The notes beneath the pieces are model-generated. The model was given only the letters and a program-made list of their open reading frames with translations, ran no database searches and had not been told where the DNA came from. A program made the translations under genes and the position numbers. Positions 1-7,995 of a DNA stretch of 64,000 bases are shown in pieces; the stretch's first letter is position 1; each line of letters opens with the position of its first letter. This DNA is from an uncultured Acidocella sp. (lineage in GTDB: Bacteria; Pseudomonadota; Alphaproteobacteria; Acetobacterales; Acetobacteraceae): NCBI RefSeq assembly GCF_946222605.1, contig NZ_CAMIIE010000015.1, positions 1 to 64,000 of the forward strand, written 5' to 3'.

Positions 1-2
1 GG

Positions 3-41
3 CAGATGATCCGCGCGGCGGAACAGACTCAGGGTAATTAG
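3..41 (+). CDS. possible 3' end of a truncated gene (12 codons to a TAG)
   Basis: Reading from base 3 gives a short coding-like tail (QMIRAAEQTQGN) ending in TAG at 39-41. The last base of that stop is the first base of the inserted repeat at 41. The fragment is too short to assign to a family, and any frame could look like this by chance, so this is a weak call that needs the sequence to the left. Confidence 0.2.
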   Translation, partial: QMIRAAEQTQGN

Positions 42-150
42 AGGCTGTTTCAAAAATCGCTATGGTGAGTCGTCAAATGGTGATTTGCGAGTACCGGCGC
101 GCAGCAAATCGCCGCTTGGTGGCCGCCAGAGTGGCTTTTCAAACAGTCTC
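41..150. mobile_element. 110-bp MITE-like foldback element with TTA target duplication
   Basis: The two ends are inverted repeats: the left end reads GAGGCTGTTTCAAAAA and the right end, reverse complemented, GAGACTGTTTGAAAAG, with about 19 of the first 25 bases matching. It is flanked by TTA at 38-40 and TTA at 151-153, a 3-bp duplication of the TNA type known for the IS1031 subgroup of the IS5 family. An inner inverted repeat (79-88 against 104-113) makes the whole unit foldable. It carries no ORF, so it would have to be moved by a transposase encoded elsewhere. The assignment to IS5/IS1031 is inferred from end sequence and duplication size. Confidence 0.7.
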
Positions 151-214
151 TTAGCCCGTCCCACGCTGGCGCCGTATCGGCTAGCGTGAAACGGGAAGGC
201 CCTGAAACGGGGCG

Positions 215-775
215 TTAGCCGGCCTTGCCGCGCAGCTCTTCCAGCCGTGCCAGCAGGGCCGGCACGTCCGGTTGCACTTCAAACAAATTGCGCACCTCCG
301 GCTTGGCGAAGCCGCGCTTGATCGTTTCGTCGATCATCGCGATGAATGGATCGGCCCAGCCGAGAATATTCACCAGAATGATCGGCTTGGCGTGCTGGCC
401 GAGCTGCTTCCAGGTGAGGATCTCGAAGGTCTCGTCATAGGTGCCCAGCCCGCCGGGCATCACCACGAACGCATCGCCCAGCGCGAACAGGCGGCGCTTG
501 CGGGTATGCATCGAATCGGTGACGATCAGCTCGGTCAGGCCCTGGAACTCGACCTCGCGCTGGCGCAGGAAATCCGGGATGATGCCGGTCACCTCGCCGC
601 CAGCGCCCAACGTGGCGCCGGCGGTGATGCCCATCAGCCCGACATTGCCGCCGCCGAACACCAGGCGCATGCCGCGCTTGCCCAGCCCTTCGCCCAAGGA
701 TGTGGCCGCCGCCGCATAGGCCGGATCCACCCCCGGGTTGGAGCCGCAAAATACGGTGACGGAAAAACTAGCCAT
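215..775 (-). CDS. LOG-family protein (cytokinin riboside monophosphate phosphoribohydrolase-like)
   Basis: 186-aa Rossmann-fold protein of the LOG/TIGR00730 family, which hydrolyses nucleoside 5'-monophosphates to free base and ribose 5-phosphate. The N-terminus has the CGSNPG segment and GGGNVGLMG. The family signature PGGxGTxxE is present as PGGLGTYDE near residue 100, and upstream lies MHTRKRRLF, matching the usual MHxRK motif. The start at 775 is preferred over an upstream ATG at 835 because a GAGGCAGAG ribosome site precedes it and because the longer form would overlap the divergent LysM gene. Only about 50 bp separate the two divergent genes, so their promoters must share that stretch. 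The physiological substrate is not known. Confidence 0.88.
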   Translation of the reverse strand: MASFSVTVFCGSNPGVDPAYAAAATSLGEGLGKRGMRLVFGGGNVGLMGITAGATLGAGGEVTGIIPDFLRQREVEFQGLTELIVTDSMHTRKRRLFALGDAFVVMPGGLGTYDETFEILTWKQLGQHAKPIILVNILGWADPFIAMIDETIKRGFAKPEVRNLFEVQPDVPALLARLEELRGKAG

Positions 776-828
776 CTCACTCTGCCTCGCTTCCAGTTCT
801 GCCCCGTTCGTGGCAGGCTGAAGCGGCC

Positions 829-1809
829 ATGGCAAGCAACGACACTCTTGAGACCCCGGTGCGCAAGCGCACCCCTTTGCGTCTGCTCATCCTCCTCGTG
901 CTGGTCATCCTGGCGCTGGGGGATGCGGCGCTGCTGTTCTATCTGCATCACGGCCGCCAGAGCGCGCAGGCCCCGGCCGTGCCGGCGGCGCCCAGCGCTC
1001 CGGCGACGCCGCAGGCGCAAGCCGGCCCGGCCGTACCGAGCTTCGACATCGTCCGCGTCGATCCGCAGGGCAATGCGGTGATGGCCGGCCGCGCCGTGCC
1101 GGGGGCCACCGTCACCGTCAAGGATGGCGACAAGGTGCTGGGCACTGCGACCGCGGACGCGCAAGGCGCCTTCGTGCTGATTCCGGCCAGCCCGCTGCCC
1201 GCCGGTTCGCATGAAATCACCCTCTCCGAGGCGCTGCCGGGCGGGCAGGTGGTGCAGGGCCAGCAGAGCGCCTCGATCAATCTGCCAGGCAATGGCCAGC
1301 CGGCGCTGGCCGTGGTCTCCGGGCCGGATGGCAGCAAGGTCGTCACCGGCCAGGGGCCGCAGCCCGGCCAGCTCGGCATGGGGGCGGTGGATTACGACGC
1401 GCAGGGCCATGCCATATTCAGCGGCACCGCCCCGGCCGGGGCGCAGGTCACGGTCAATGTCGGCGGCAAGGATCTCGGCACCGCCAAGGCCGATGCCTCC
1501 GGCCATTGGCATCTGCAGGCAGCGGTGCCGACGGCGCCTGGCATGGTGACGCTGAACGCCACCGGCCCGGACGGCCAGGCGATCCCGCCGGTGACCGCGC
1601 CCTTCGCGCCGGAGGCTTTGACCAAGGCGCTGCAAGAAGGCCATGTGCTGATCGCCCCCGGCGATAATCTCTGGATGATCGCGCGCCGGGTTTATGGAAA
1701 AGGCACCTTGTACACGTTGATCTATTCCGCCAATGCGGGGCAGATCCACGACCCCAACCTGATCTTCCCCGGCCAGGCCTTCGCCCTGCCGCAGAGTCAG
1801 GCGCACTGA
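829..1809 (+). CDS. LysM-domain membrane-anchored protein
   Basis: 326 aa. Residues about 19-41 form one transmembrane segment after a basic N-terminus, followed by a Pro/Ala-rich linker (about 45-70). The middle has two Ig/adhesion-like beta repeats, each with a G-A-x-V-T-V and a G-T-A-x-A-D-A-x-G pattern (about 75-130 and 185-235). A LysM peptidoglycan-binding domain closes the protein (about 270-322), with the typical GDNLWMIARRVYG and IxDPNLIFPGQ patterns. It probably sits in the periplasm attached to the inner membrane and binds peptidoglycan. This architecture is common in Acetobacteraceae and Rhodospirillales, but its role is unknown. The 16-bp gap to psd suggests co-transcription. Confidence 0.85.
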   Translation: MASNDTLETPVRKRTPLRLLILLVLVILALGDAALLFYLHHGRQSAQAPAVPAAPSAPATPQAQAGPAVPSFDIVRVDPQGNAVMAGRAVPGATVTVKDGDKVLGTATADAQGAFVLIPASPLPAGSHEITLSEALPGGQVVQGQQSASINLPGNGQPALAVVSGPDGSKVVTGQGPQPGQLGMGAVDYDAQGHAIFSGTAPAGAQVTVNVGGKDLGTAKADASGHWHLQAAVPTAPGMVTLNATGPDGQAIPPVTAPFAPEALTKALQEGHVLIAPGDNLWMIARRVYGKGTLYTLIYSANAGQIHDPNLIFPGQAFALPQSQAH

Positions 1810-1825
1810 ATAAAGGCAGAGTTGC

Positions 1826-2515
1826 ATGAATATTGCTGAGACGATCAAATCGGTGATGAGCCCGCCGCACAAGGCCGGCTATCCGTTCATCATCGGCGGC
1901 ATCGTGGTCGCCCTCATCGGGCTGGTGGTGTGGCACCCGCTGGCCTGGATCGGCCTGCTCTTCACCCTGTTCTGCCTGTATTTCTTCCGCGATCCGGAGC
2001 GTGTGCTGCCGCCGCGCCCCAACGTGTTCGTCGCCCCCGCCGATGGTCTGGTGGTGAGCATCGAGCAGGCGATCCCGCCGGCGGAGCTCGGCCTGCCGCC
2101 GGTGCCGCGCACCCGTGTCGCCATCTTCCTCTCGGTGCTGGACGTGCATGTGAACCGCGCCCCGATCGCCGGCACGGTGCAGAAGATCGCCTATCATCCC
2201 GGCCTGTTCCTCTCCGCCGCCGAGGACAAGGCGAGCGACGATAATGAGCGCAACTCGATGCTGCTGCGCACCGTCGATGGGCGCGAGGTGGTGGTGGTGC
2301 AGATCGCCGGGCTGATCGCGCGGCGGATTCTGTGTGAGGTGAGCGAGGGCCAGGCGCTGCTCGCCGGCCAGCGTTTCGGCATCATCCGCTTCGGCTCGCG
2401 CACCGATCTCTACCTGCCGGAAGGCTGCCTGCCGCTGGTCGCGGTCGGCCAGCGCATGCTCGGCGGTGAAACGGTGATCGCCGAACTGCCGCCCGTGCTC
2501 AGCACCTTCCCGTGA
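1826..2515 (+). CDS. psd: phosphatidylserine decarboxylase proenzyme
   Basis: 229 aa; decarboxylates phosphatidylserine to phosphatidylethanolamine at the inner membrane. Two hydrophobic segments lie at about 18-52. The self-cleavage site is the RFGSR motif: cleavage before Ser191 would give a beta chain of about 190 residues and an alpha chain of 39 residues carrying the pyruvoyl group. The family motif VLDVHVNRAP is present. The length fits the short Psd-A type of alphaproteobacteria rather than the roughly 320-aa enterobacterial form. The stop codon overlaps the start of pssA (TGATG), so synthesis of the two consecutive enzymes is probably coupled. Confidence 0.95.
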   Translation: MNIAETIKSVMSPPHKAGYPFIIGGIVVALIGLVVWHPLAWIGLLFTLFCLYFFRDPERVLPPRPNVFVAPADGLVVSIEQAIPPAELGLPPVPRTRVAIFLSVLDVHVNRAPIAGTVQKIAYHPGLFLSAAEDKASDDNERNSMLLRTVDGREVVVVQIAGLIARRILCEVSEGQALLAGQRFGIIRFGSRTDLYLPEGCLPLVAVGQRMLGGETVIAELPPVLSTFP

Positions 2516-3360
2516 TGCGGCCGCGTCGGCTGCCGCGCCGGCAGCGTTTTTCCGGGCAGAGTTTCAACCGGATGCTGCCCAATCTGATGACGCTGCTGGG
2601 GCTCTGCGTCGGGCTGTCCTCGATCCGGCTGGGGCTGGAGGGGCGCTTTGGCGCCGCCGTGCTGGCAATCGCGGTCTCGGGCGTGATCGACGGGCTGGAT
2701 GGGCGGCTGGCGCGGCTGCTGAAGGCGACCTCGCGCTTCGGCGCCGAGTTCGACAGCCTGGCGGATTTCCTCTGCTTTGGCATCGCCCCGGCGCTGCTGC
2801 TTTATATGTGGTCGCTGCAGCCTTGGGGGGCGATCGGCTTTCTGCCGCCCTTGATGTTCGCCGCCGCCATGGCGCTGCGTCTGGCGCGCTTCAACGCGGC
2901 GCTGGATTCCGCCCCGAAGGCCGCCTTCGCTTATAATTTCTTCACCGGCGTGCCGGCCCCGGCAGGCGCGGGGCTGGCTTTGTTTCCGCTCTTCATCGGT
3001 CTGGCGGCGAATGAGCATGACCAGTTCTGGCTGCAGGATGTGGTGAGTTACCCGCTTTTCACCGGGGCGGTGCTGGCCATGGCGGCGGTGCTGTGCGTCT
3101 CCACTTTGCCGGTCTGGAGCTTCAAGAATTTCAAGATCCCGACCGCCGGCATCCTGCCGCTGCTGTTGGGGGTGGTGGTATTCGCGGCTTTGATCTTCGC
3201 CGACCCCTTCATTGCCGGGGCGCTGGCCGGGCTGGCTTATATCGTGATGCTGCCTTTTTCGCTGCGCAGCTATCAAAAGCTGGCCCGCGAGGCGAAAGCG
3301 CGGCGGGATGCGGCGATGGTCGCCGATGACGAACCGGCGGCGATGCAACCTGAGGTTTGA
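2515..3360 (+). CDS. pssA: CDP-diacylglycerol--serine O-phosphatidyltransferase
   Basis: About 281 aa. It makes phosphatidylserine from CDP-diacylglycerol and serine, the step before Psd. The CDP-alcohol phosphatidyltransferase signature DG-x2-AR-x8-G-x3-D-x3-D is complete, starting at DGRLAR around residue 62. Several hydrophobic helices follow. A GTG at 2512 could also start the gene, but the ATG at 2515 sits in a TGATG overlap with psd and is the likelier start. The C-terminus is charged (KARRDAAM). Together with psd this forms the complete phosphatidylethanolamine branch. Confidence 0.95.
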   Translation: MRPRRLPRRQRFSGQSFNRMLPNLMTLLGLCVGLSSIRLGLEGRFGAAVLAIAVSGVIDGLDGRLARLLKATSRFGAEFDSLADFLCFGIAPALLLYMWSLQPWGAIGFLPPLMFAAAMALRLARFNAALDSAPKAAFAYNFFTGVPAPAGAGLALFPLFIGLAANEHDQFWLQDVVSYPLFTGAVLAMAAVLCVSTLPVWSFKNFKIPTAGILPLLLGVVVFAALIFADPFIAGALAGLAYIVMLPFSLRSYQKLAREAKARRDAAMVADDEPAAMQPEV

Positions 3361-3428
3361 TTTTCATTGATTTGATTAAATCGCCGGTTTAAGTCTGAAT
3401 CCGGAATAATCGCGCGGAGAAGCGTTTG

Positions 3429-6203
3429 ATGTCCGGCTTGACGCAAGGCGGCCCGATCTTGCTGGGCACGGCAACCTCCGCCTCCGTGAGCCTGGCGAGC
3501 GGGCTTTCCCTCACCTTGGCCGGCGAGGCGGCAACAGACAGCCCGGCGCTGGTCAGCGCGCTTTACGGCGATCAAAGCTCGAACTGGACCATCGCGACCA
3601 GCGCCACGTTGGTCTCGGCGCTGACCCTGGCCAGCGGCGCGGCTGTCGGGGTGGGGCTCGAACTGGCCGGGGCCGGCACCATCGAGAATGGTCCGGGCGG
3701 GACGCTGTCCGGCAATCTGGAAGGGGTGGTGCTGGCTTCGGGCGGGATCCTGGTCAGTCAGGGGCTCATCCAGGGCGGCGTTGCGGGCGGGACGGGCTTG
3801 CAGCGGATCGGCGTGCGCATGGCCAGCGGCGCGCTGGAGAACGATGCCACCGGGACGATCACCGGCGGCGCCTATGGTGTCAGCCTCGGCGGGGCGGGTG
3901 TGGTCAGCAATGCGGGCAGCATCTCCGGCGGGCTGGCGGGGATGGTGCTGGGCGCCAGCGGGCTTTTGGAAAATCAGCCAGGCGGGCTGGTGCAAGGCGG
4001 GCTGGCCGGGCTGGTGCTGGGCAGCGGCGCCAGCCTGGTCAATCAGGGCGAGGTCCAGGCCACGAGCATCGCCTCCGGGCATGACGGGGTGATTTTGAGC
4101 GCCGGCGCCTATCTCGGCAATGCGGGGGTCATTGCGGGGTTCGATGCGGCTTATGCCGGGGCGGGGCTGGTGCGGCTGAATAATAGCGGCACCATGCTGG
4201 GCGGCGGGAGCATCGCGCTGGCCTTTCCGGCGAGCGGCTATGGCTTCTCGGCCGGTGCCGCGGTGGCGCTGGCGGCGGGGCAGGTCCAGAATACCGGGCT
4301 GATCGCGGGCGCTGACGTGCCGTCCGGTCCGGCCTTGCGGCAGGGCACGGCGGGGGCCGGCATGGTGCTGGGCGCCGGCAGCTTGGCGAATCGCGGCGTC
4401 ATTGCCGGCGGGGCGGGCGCCTATGCCGGGTTCGGCGGCGTTGGCCTGTCCGGCGGGGCGGGGCTGGTTGTCAGCAATGATGGCACGCTGCTGGGCGGCG
4501 GCGGCGGCCATGGCGGGGCCGCTTCGGTGTTGGCTGGCGCCACCTTGGTCAATCGCGGCTCGATCTCCGGCGGCACCGGGACGCAGACCGGCGGCAACGG
4601 TGTGGTGCTGATGAACGATGCCCTGCTGGTGAATGCGGGCAGCATCCAGGGCGGGGCCGGGACGCGCTATGGCTGGGGCGAAGGGCTGGGGGCGGGGGTG
4701 GCGCTCTATACCGGCACGGTGCTCAATCAGGGGCTGCTCTCGGGCGGCGGCGGCGCCTTTATCGGGCTCTGGATGGGCGGCGGCAGCGTGCAGAATATCG
4801 GCACCATCCTCGGCCATGCGGCGCTGGCGATGCAGGGTGGCAGCTTCACCAATGGCGGGCTGGTCGAGGGCGCGGCCGTGGCGTTGGACCTGGCCGGAGG
4901 GGCTTTCACCAATGCCGGCACGCTGGCCGGCAGCTTCGCCGCCTATATCAGCGAAGCCAGCCCCAGCCTCACCGTCGCCCCGGGCGGCGTGTTCGATGGG
5001 ATGGTAACGGCGGTGAGCGGCGGCGGCACGCTGCTGCTCTCCGGCAGCCATGGCACGTTGGATATGGGGGGAAGTTTTTCCGGCTTTTCCGAGATCTCCT
5101 TCACCGGCACGGGCTGGTTGCTGGCCGGGACGGTGGCCGAGCTTGCCGGCGGCCAGACCCTCGCCGGGTTCGGCGCGGGGGATGTTCTGCGTCTGGACGG
5201 GGTGAGCGCCAGCGCCGCCAGCTTCGTCGCCGGAACCGGGCTGGTGCTGAGCGGGGCCAGCGGGACGCAAACCATCGCCCTGGCCGGTAGCTATCAGGCC
5301 GGGCCGGCGACGCTCAGCCAGACGGCAGGCGGTGCTGAGATCGTCATCTGCTACCGGCGCGGGACCATGATCCAGACCGTGGAGGGCGAGCGCGATGTCG
5401 CGTCGCTGCGCATTGGCGACGTGCTGCCGACGCGCTTTGGCGGACGCCAGCCGATTCGCTGGATCGGCCGCCAGCGTTTCGGGCTGGAGGCGCTGCGCGG
5501 CCAGCGCGGGCGCTGGCCGGTTTGCATCCAGAAGGGCGCACTCGGCATGGGCCTGCCGTCGCGCGATCTGTTCGTCTCCCCGGGCCATTCCTTGCTGCTG
5601 GGCGGGGTGCTGGTGCTGGCCGAGGCGCTGATCAACGGTGTCACCATCACCCAGCCGGAGCCGACAGAGGCGGTCGAGTATGTCCTGCCGGAGTTTGAGC
5701 GTCACGATTGCCTGCTGGCGGAAAGCGTCTGGGCCGAGAGCTTTGCCGACGGGCCGGAGCTGCGCGCGCAGTTTGACAATGTCGCGGCGTTTCTGACGGC
5801 CAATCCGGGCTGGCAGGCGCCGCCCGCGCTCAGCCTGTGCGCCCCGCGCTTCCTCTCCGGCCCCAGCCTGGCCGCCGCGCTGCGCCCCTTGCTGCCGCCG
5901 CCGCCGGGCTTCGGGGCGCTGCGTGGGTGTATCGACATTGCCGATGGGCGCATGGTCACCGGTTGGGCGCAGGATATCGCCTCACCGCTCTGGCCGCAGA
6001 CGCTGGAGATCTATGCCGGGCGAACCAGACTCGGCACGGTGCTGGCCTGCGACCATCGGCCGGATCTCGAACAAGCCGGCATCGGCATCGGCCGCGCCGG
6101 TTTCAGCTTCAGCGCGCCGCGCCGTTATCACCCGGCGCGCTTGCGCATTTCCCGTGTGGGGGACGGCGCCTTGCTCCCCGTTGCGGGGCGCCGCGCCGCC
6201 TGA
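3429..6203 (+). CDS. Hint-domain repeat protein with C-terminal GWA-type domain
   Basis: 924 aa. No classical signal peptide is visible. Residues about 1-560 are Gly/Ala-rich degenerate repeats with recurring blocks such as GSISGG, GLVxG and LVNxG, which suggest a beta-helix adhesin-like passenger. Residues about 641-790 form a Hint (hedgehog/intein-like) domain: it begins with Cys641 in CYRRGTMIQT, followed by LRIGDVL, and contains the conserved SPGHSLLL histidine. Residues about 830-920 match a small domain often appended to Acetobacteraceae surface or glycosyltransferase proteins, with GWAQD and HRPDLxxAGIG. The Hint domain may cleave the chain at Cys641, but cleavage is inferred, not shown. 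It follows pssA by 68 bp. A TTG at 3426 precedes the ATG chosen here. Confidence 0.85.
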   Translation: MSGLTQGGPILLGTATSASVSLASGLSLTLAGEAATDSPALVSALYGDQSSNWTIATSATLVSALTLASGAAVGVGLELAGAGTIENGPGGTLSGNLEGVVLASGGILVSQGLIQGGVAGGTGLQRIGVRMASGALENDATGTITGGAYGVSLGGAGVVSNAGSISGGLAGMVLGASGLLENQPGGLVQGGLAGLVLGSGASLVNQGEVQATSIASGHDGVILSAGAYLGNAGVIAGFDAAYAGAGLVRLNNSGTMLGGGSIALAFPASGYGFSAGAAVALAAGQVQNTGLIAGADVPSGPALRQGTAGAGMVLGAGSLANRGVIAGGAGAYAGFGGVGLSGGAGLVVSNDGTLLGGGGGHGGAASVLAGATLVNRGSISGGTGTQTGGNGVVLMNDALLVNAGSIQGGAGTRYGWGEGLGAGVALYTGTVLNQGLLSGGGGAFIGLWMGGGSVQNIGTILGHAALAMQGGSFTNGGLVEGAAVALDLAGGAFTNAGTLAGSFAAYISEASPSLTVAPGGVFDGMVTAVSGGGTLLLSGSHGTLDMGGSFSGFSEISFTGTGWLLAGTVAELAGGQTLAGFGAGDVLRLDGVSASAASFVAGTGLVLSGASGTQTIALAGSYQAGPATLSQTAGGAEIVICYRRGTMIQTVEGERDVASLRIGDVLPTRFGGRQPIRWIGRQRFGLEALRGQRGRWPVCIQKGALGMGLPSRDLFVSPGHSLLLGGVLVLAEALINGVTITQPEPTEAVEYVLPEFERHDCLLAESVWAESFADGPELRAQFDNVAAFLTANPGWQAPPALSLCAPRFLSGPSLAAALRPLLPPPPGFGALRGCIDIADGRMVTGWAQDIASPLWPQTLEIYAGRTRLGTVLACDHRPDLEQAGIGIGRAGFSFSAPRRYHPARLRISRVGDGALLPVAGRRAA

Positions 6204-6443
6204 TCAGCCCTTCACATCCGTATGCGGGCGGTCGATGCCCAGGGCTTCCTCGGTGTGCCAGGCGCCGTCCTCGCTCTGATACTGGATCAGCCTGGTCTCG
6301 CCAGGCACCCGCTGCTCCTGCGCGGCGCGGCGCGCGGCCTTCAACGCCGCCTCGCGGGTCTTAAAGCTTTCGGAAAAGCTGCCATCCAGCGTGTAGGCGA
6401 AGCCGCCATCGTGCGGGACGATCCTGTAATGCGCGGTGCTCAT
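6204..6443 (-). CDS. DUF2188-like small protein
   Basis: 79 aa. The sequence fits the DUF2188 pattern: a strand pair YRIVPHDGGFAYTLDG, then the helix TREAALKAARRAAQEQ, then a strand with an Asp-Gly turn and a tail (EDGAWHTEEA). Members are small, of unknown function, and common in alphaproteobacteria. The start at 6443 is chosen over 6467 because GAAAGGAG lies just upstream. The stop lies directly against the stop of the convergent Hint gene, with no room for a conventional terminator between them. Confidence 0.75.
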   Translation of the reverse strand: MSTAHYRIVPHDGGFAYTLDGSFSESFKTREAALKAARRAAQEQRVPGETRLIQYQSEDGAWHTEEALGIDRPHTDVKG

Positions 6444-6476
6444 GCGGGCACTCCTTTCAGCTCTCAATATAAGGCG

Positions 6477-7505
6477 TCATCGAAGCCGCGCCATGGCCAG
6501 TGAGTCGGCATAGGCGCCGCCCCGGAAAATATCCGCGGCGAAACGCCCCTCCACCTCGAAGCCGAATGATTCATAAAGCCGGATCGCATGTTCCTGGTCC
6601 GCCAGCACCGCCAATGCGACGCGGCTGAGCCCCAGCCAGCAATCCGCCAGCTCCAGCACCGCCGAGAGCAAGGCGCGCCCGATGCCCTGGCCCTGATACG
6701 CGTCATGCACGAGCAGCGACTCCACCGTGCCGGCATGCAGATGGCGCCCCCGCCCCGGTGTCAGCACCGCCAGCCCCGCCACCACCTCGCCGGACAGGGC
6801 GAGGATGGCATGCGCCCCGCTCTCCGGCGTAACCAGATGCGCCACATCCCGCGGCGTCATGAATGGCCGTCCGGTGGTGCCAAAGCAGATGCCGGGCAGG
6901 CTGCATAAGGCGGCCAGGCCCGGCAGGTCATCCGGCATCGGCGCGCGCAGGCTGAAGGGGGCGCGCGGCGCCTGGGGCGGGCGCGGCGGCGGCGGGCTGG
7001 CATCGCGCGGCAGGCCTTGGCGCAGCCGCCCCATCGCCAGCGCGTCGCGCAGCACGCCCTCCTGCATCGCCTCATGGCGCAGAACCGCCTCGGTGATGAA
7101 GCCGAAGCGCTTATAAAGGGCGATCGCGGCCGCGTTGTTGGCGAAGACCGTCAGCTCGATCTTGTGCAGATTGAGCCAGTGATCCGCGAGGTCCAGCAGC
7201 GCCGCCAGCAAGGCGCTGCCGATGCCCTGGCGCTGCGCGGTTTCGTCCACCATGATCCCCAGCGTCGCCGCATAAGCCCGCCTCGGGTTGGTCTCGCGGC
7301 GCAGGCTGGCCTGGCCCAGCACCGCGCCATCCGGCCCGCAGGCCACCAGACTCGCATGTATGCCCGCTTTGTCGACCAGCACGGCTTGCGTCCGGGCCAG
7401 GCTGGTGAAGGGCAGGGCGCTGGTGAAGCGGCGCACGCCGGGCTGGTTATAGATGCGGTTGAGCGCGACGGCATCATCCGCGCAGGCGGGGCGGATGCTG
7501 ATCAT
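6477..7505 (-). CDS. tandem GNAT-domain N-acetyltransferase
   Basis: 342 aa made of two GNAT folds in one chain. The first spans about 1-165, with acetyl-CoA pyrophosphate loop QRQGIGSALL; the second about 185-342, with loop YQGQGIGRALL. Both end with the usual beta-6/7 pattern of the fold (LYKRFGF and LYESFGF), so both look capable of binding acetyl-CoA. The first half resembles phosphinothricin/L-amino-acid acetyltransferases. The start at 7505 overlaps the stop of the 62-aa gene upstream in an ATGA; longer in-frame starts would run through that gene. The substrate is unknown. A potential attenuator lies upstream of the pair. Confidence 0.85.
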   Translation of the reverse strand: MISIRPACADDAVALNRIYNQPGVRRFTSALPFTSLARTQAVLVDKAGIHASLVACGPDGAVLGQASLRRETNPRRAYAATLGIMVDETAQRQGIGSALLAALLDLADHWLNLHKIELTVFANNAAAIALYKRFGFITEAVLRHEAMQEGVLRDALAMGRLRQGLPRDASPPPPRPPQAPRAPFSLRAPMPDDLPGLAALCSLPGICFGTTGRPFMTPRDVAHLVTPESGAHAILALSGEVVAGLAVLTPGRGRHLHAGTVESLLVHDAYQGQGIGRALLSAVLELADCWLGLSRVALAVLADQEHAIRLYESFGFEVEGRFAADIFRGGAYADSLAMARLR

Positions 7506-7690
7506 GGCATCGCCTCCTCGGCACAGGCCGCTATCTGCGCCTTGCCGCCTTCGATCACCACCGGGCGGAAGCCGCGCGGCGGCGGCGCGGCCGGCCGGCG
7601 CGCCAGCATGCGCGCCCGCGCGGTGGCCGCGGCAAAGCCGAGCGCGGCGGCACAGAGGGACAGAAACGGCAGCCAGGCCAGGGGCGACAT
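7502..7690 (-). CDS. 62-aa single-span membrane protein, co-translated with the GNAT gene
   Basis: A hydrophobic N-terminal segment (about residues 4-23, WLPFLSLCAAALGFAA) is followed by a basic stretch (RARMLARRP) and a short acidic tail. A clear GAGGAG ribosome site lies 8 nt before the ATG at 7690, and the stop overlaps the GNAT start by 4 nt (ATGA), which supports it as a real gene. It would place a small basic/Pro-rich domain in the cytoplasm. No family was recognised. It is the first gene after the putative attenuator at 7732-7760. Confidence 0.6.
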   Translation of the reverse strand: MSPLAWLPFLSLCAAALGFAAATARARMLARRPAAPPPRGFRPVVIEGGKAQIAACAEEAMP

Positions 7691-7731
7691 GGAAAAGCTC
7701 CTCTTGGGTTGGGAGGCGGGGCGTTTTCCAG

Positions 7732-7760
7732 AAAAAACCCCGCCTTGCGTGTGGGCGGGG
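7732..7760 (-). terminator. intrinsic terminator, possible attenuator, with an alternative pairing partner
   Basis: On the minus strand CCCCGCC (7760-7754), a 9-nt loop and GGCGGGG (7744-7738) form a 7-bp GC stem followed at once by six T residues (7737-7732). The same CCCCGCC recurs at 7721-7715, so GGCGGGG can pair with either the upstream or the downstream copy. These pairings exclude each other, and only the first makes a terminator. It lies between a short ORF (7905-7789) and the 62-aa gene. The hairpin is read directly; the switching role is inference. Confidence 0.6.
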
Positions 7761-7788
7761 GGGGTGACGGTCGGGGGTGGGAAGCCCG

Positions 7789-7905
7789 CTAACCTTGCCG
7801 CGCCCGCGCGCGCATACGCACGCCGCCAATAATATTGGCGGCTACGATGGTCATCGCACGGGAGAGTGGTTGCGTCATGGGATCTGACGCTAACGAGGAA
7901 ATCAT
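7789..7905 (-). CDS. candidate 38-aa leader peptide
   Basis: The ORF starts ATG at 7905 with GGAGC ten bases upstream; an inner ATG at 7878 is also possible. It ends TAG at 7789, 28 nt before the terminator stem. The last 10 residues are Arg-rich (VRMRARARQG), preceded by a run of Ile/Val codons (TIVAANIIGG). A 21-nt near-perfect palindrome lies inside it. Its position (promoter side, then terminator, then a two-gene operon) is that of a transcription-attenuation leader. It could also be chance: short ORFs are common in this GC range. Confidence 0.4.
   Translation of the reverse strand: MISSLASDPMTQPLSRAMTIVAANIIGGVRMRARARQG
7822..7842. repeat. 21-bp palindrome, 10-bp arms around one base
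   Basis: GCCGCCAATA and TATTGGCGGC are exact inverted copies around a single central A. It could be an operator for a dimeric regulator between the divergent GNAT operon and SDR gene, or a stem in the leader RNA. It is more AT-rich at its centre than the surrounding sequence. Confidence 0.6.
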
Positions 7906-7995
7906 GTTTTGCCAAGCTCCTATTCGCAAGCGCCTCTTGTGCCGCCCGGCTTTCGGGGCCTTTTCTAGGGCGGACGCAAAACGCAAGGAGTGGCG

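Noticed and set aside
3273..5705. 810-codon minus-strand frame opposite pssA and the Hint gene
   Set aside because: A shadow of the Gly/Ala-rich repeats (His/Gln/Arg/Ala-rich translation); no recognisable domain.
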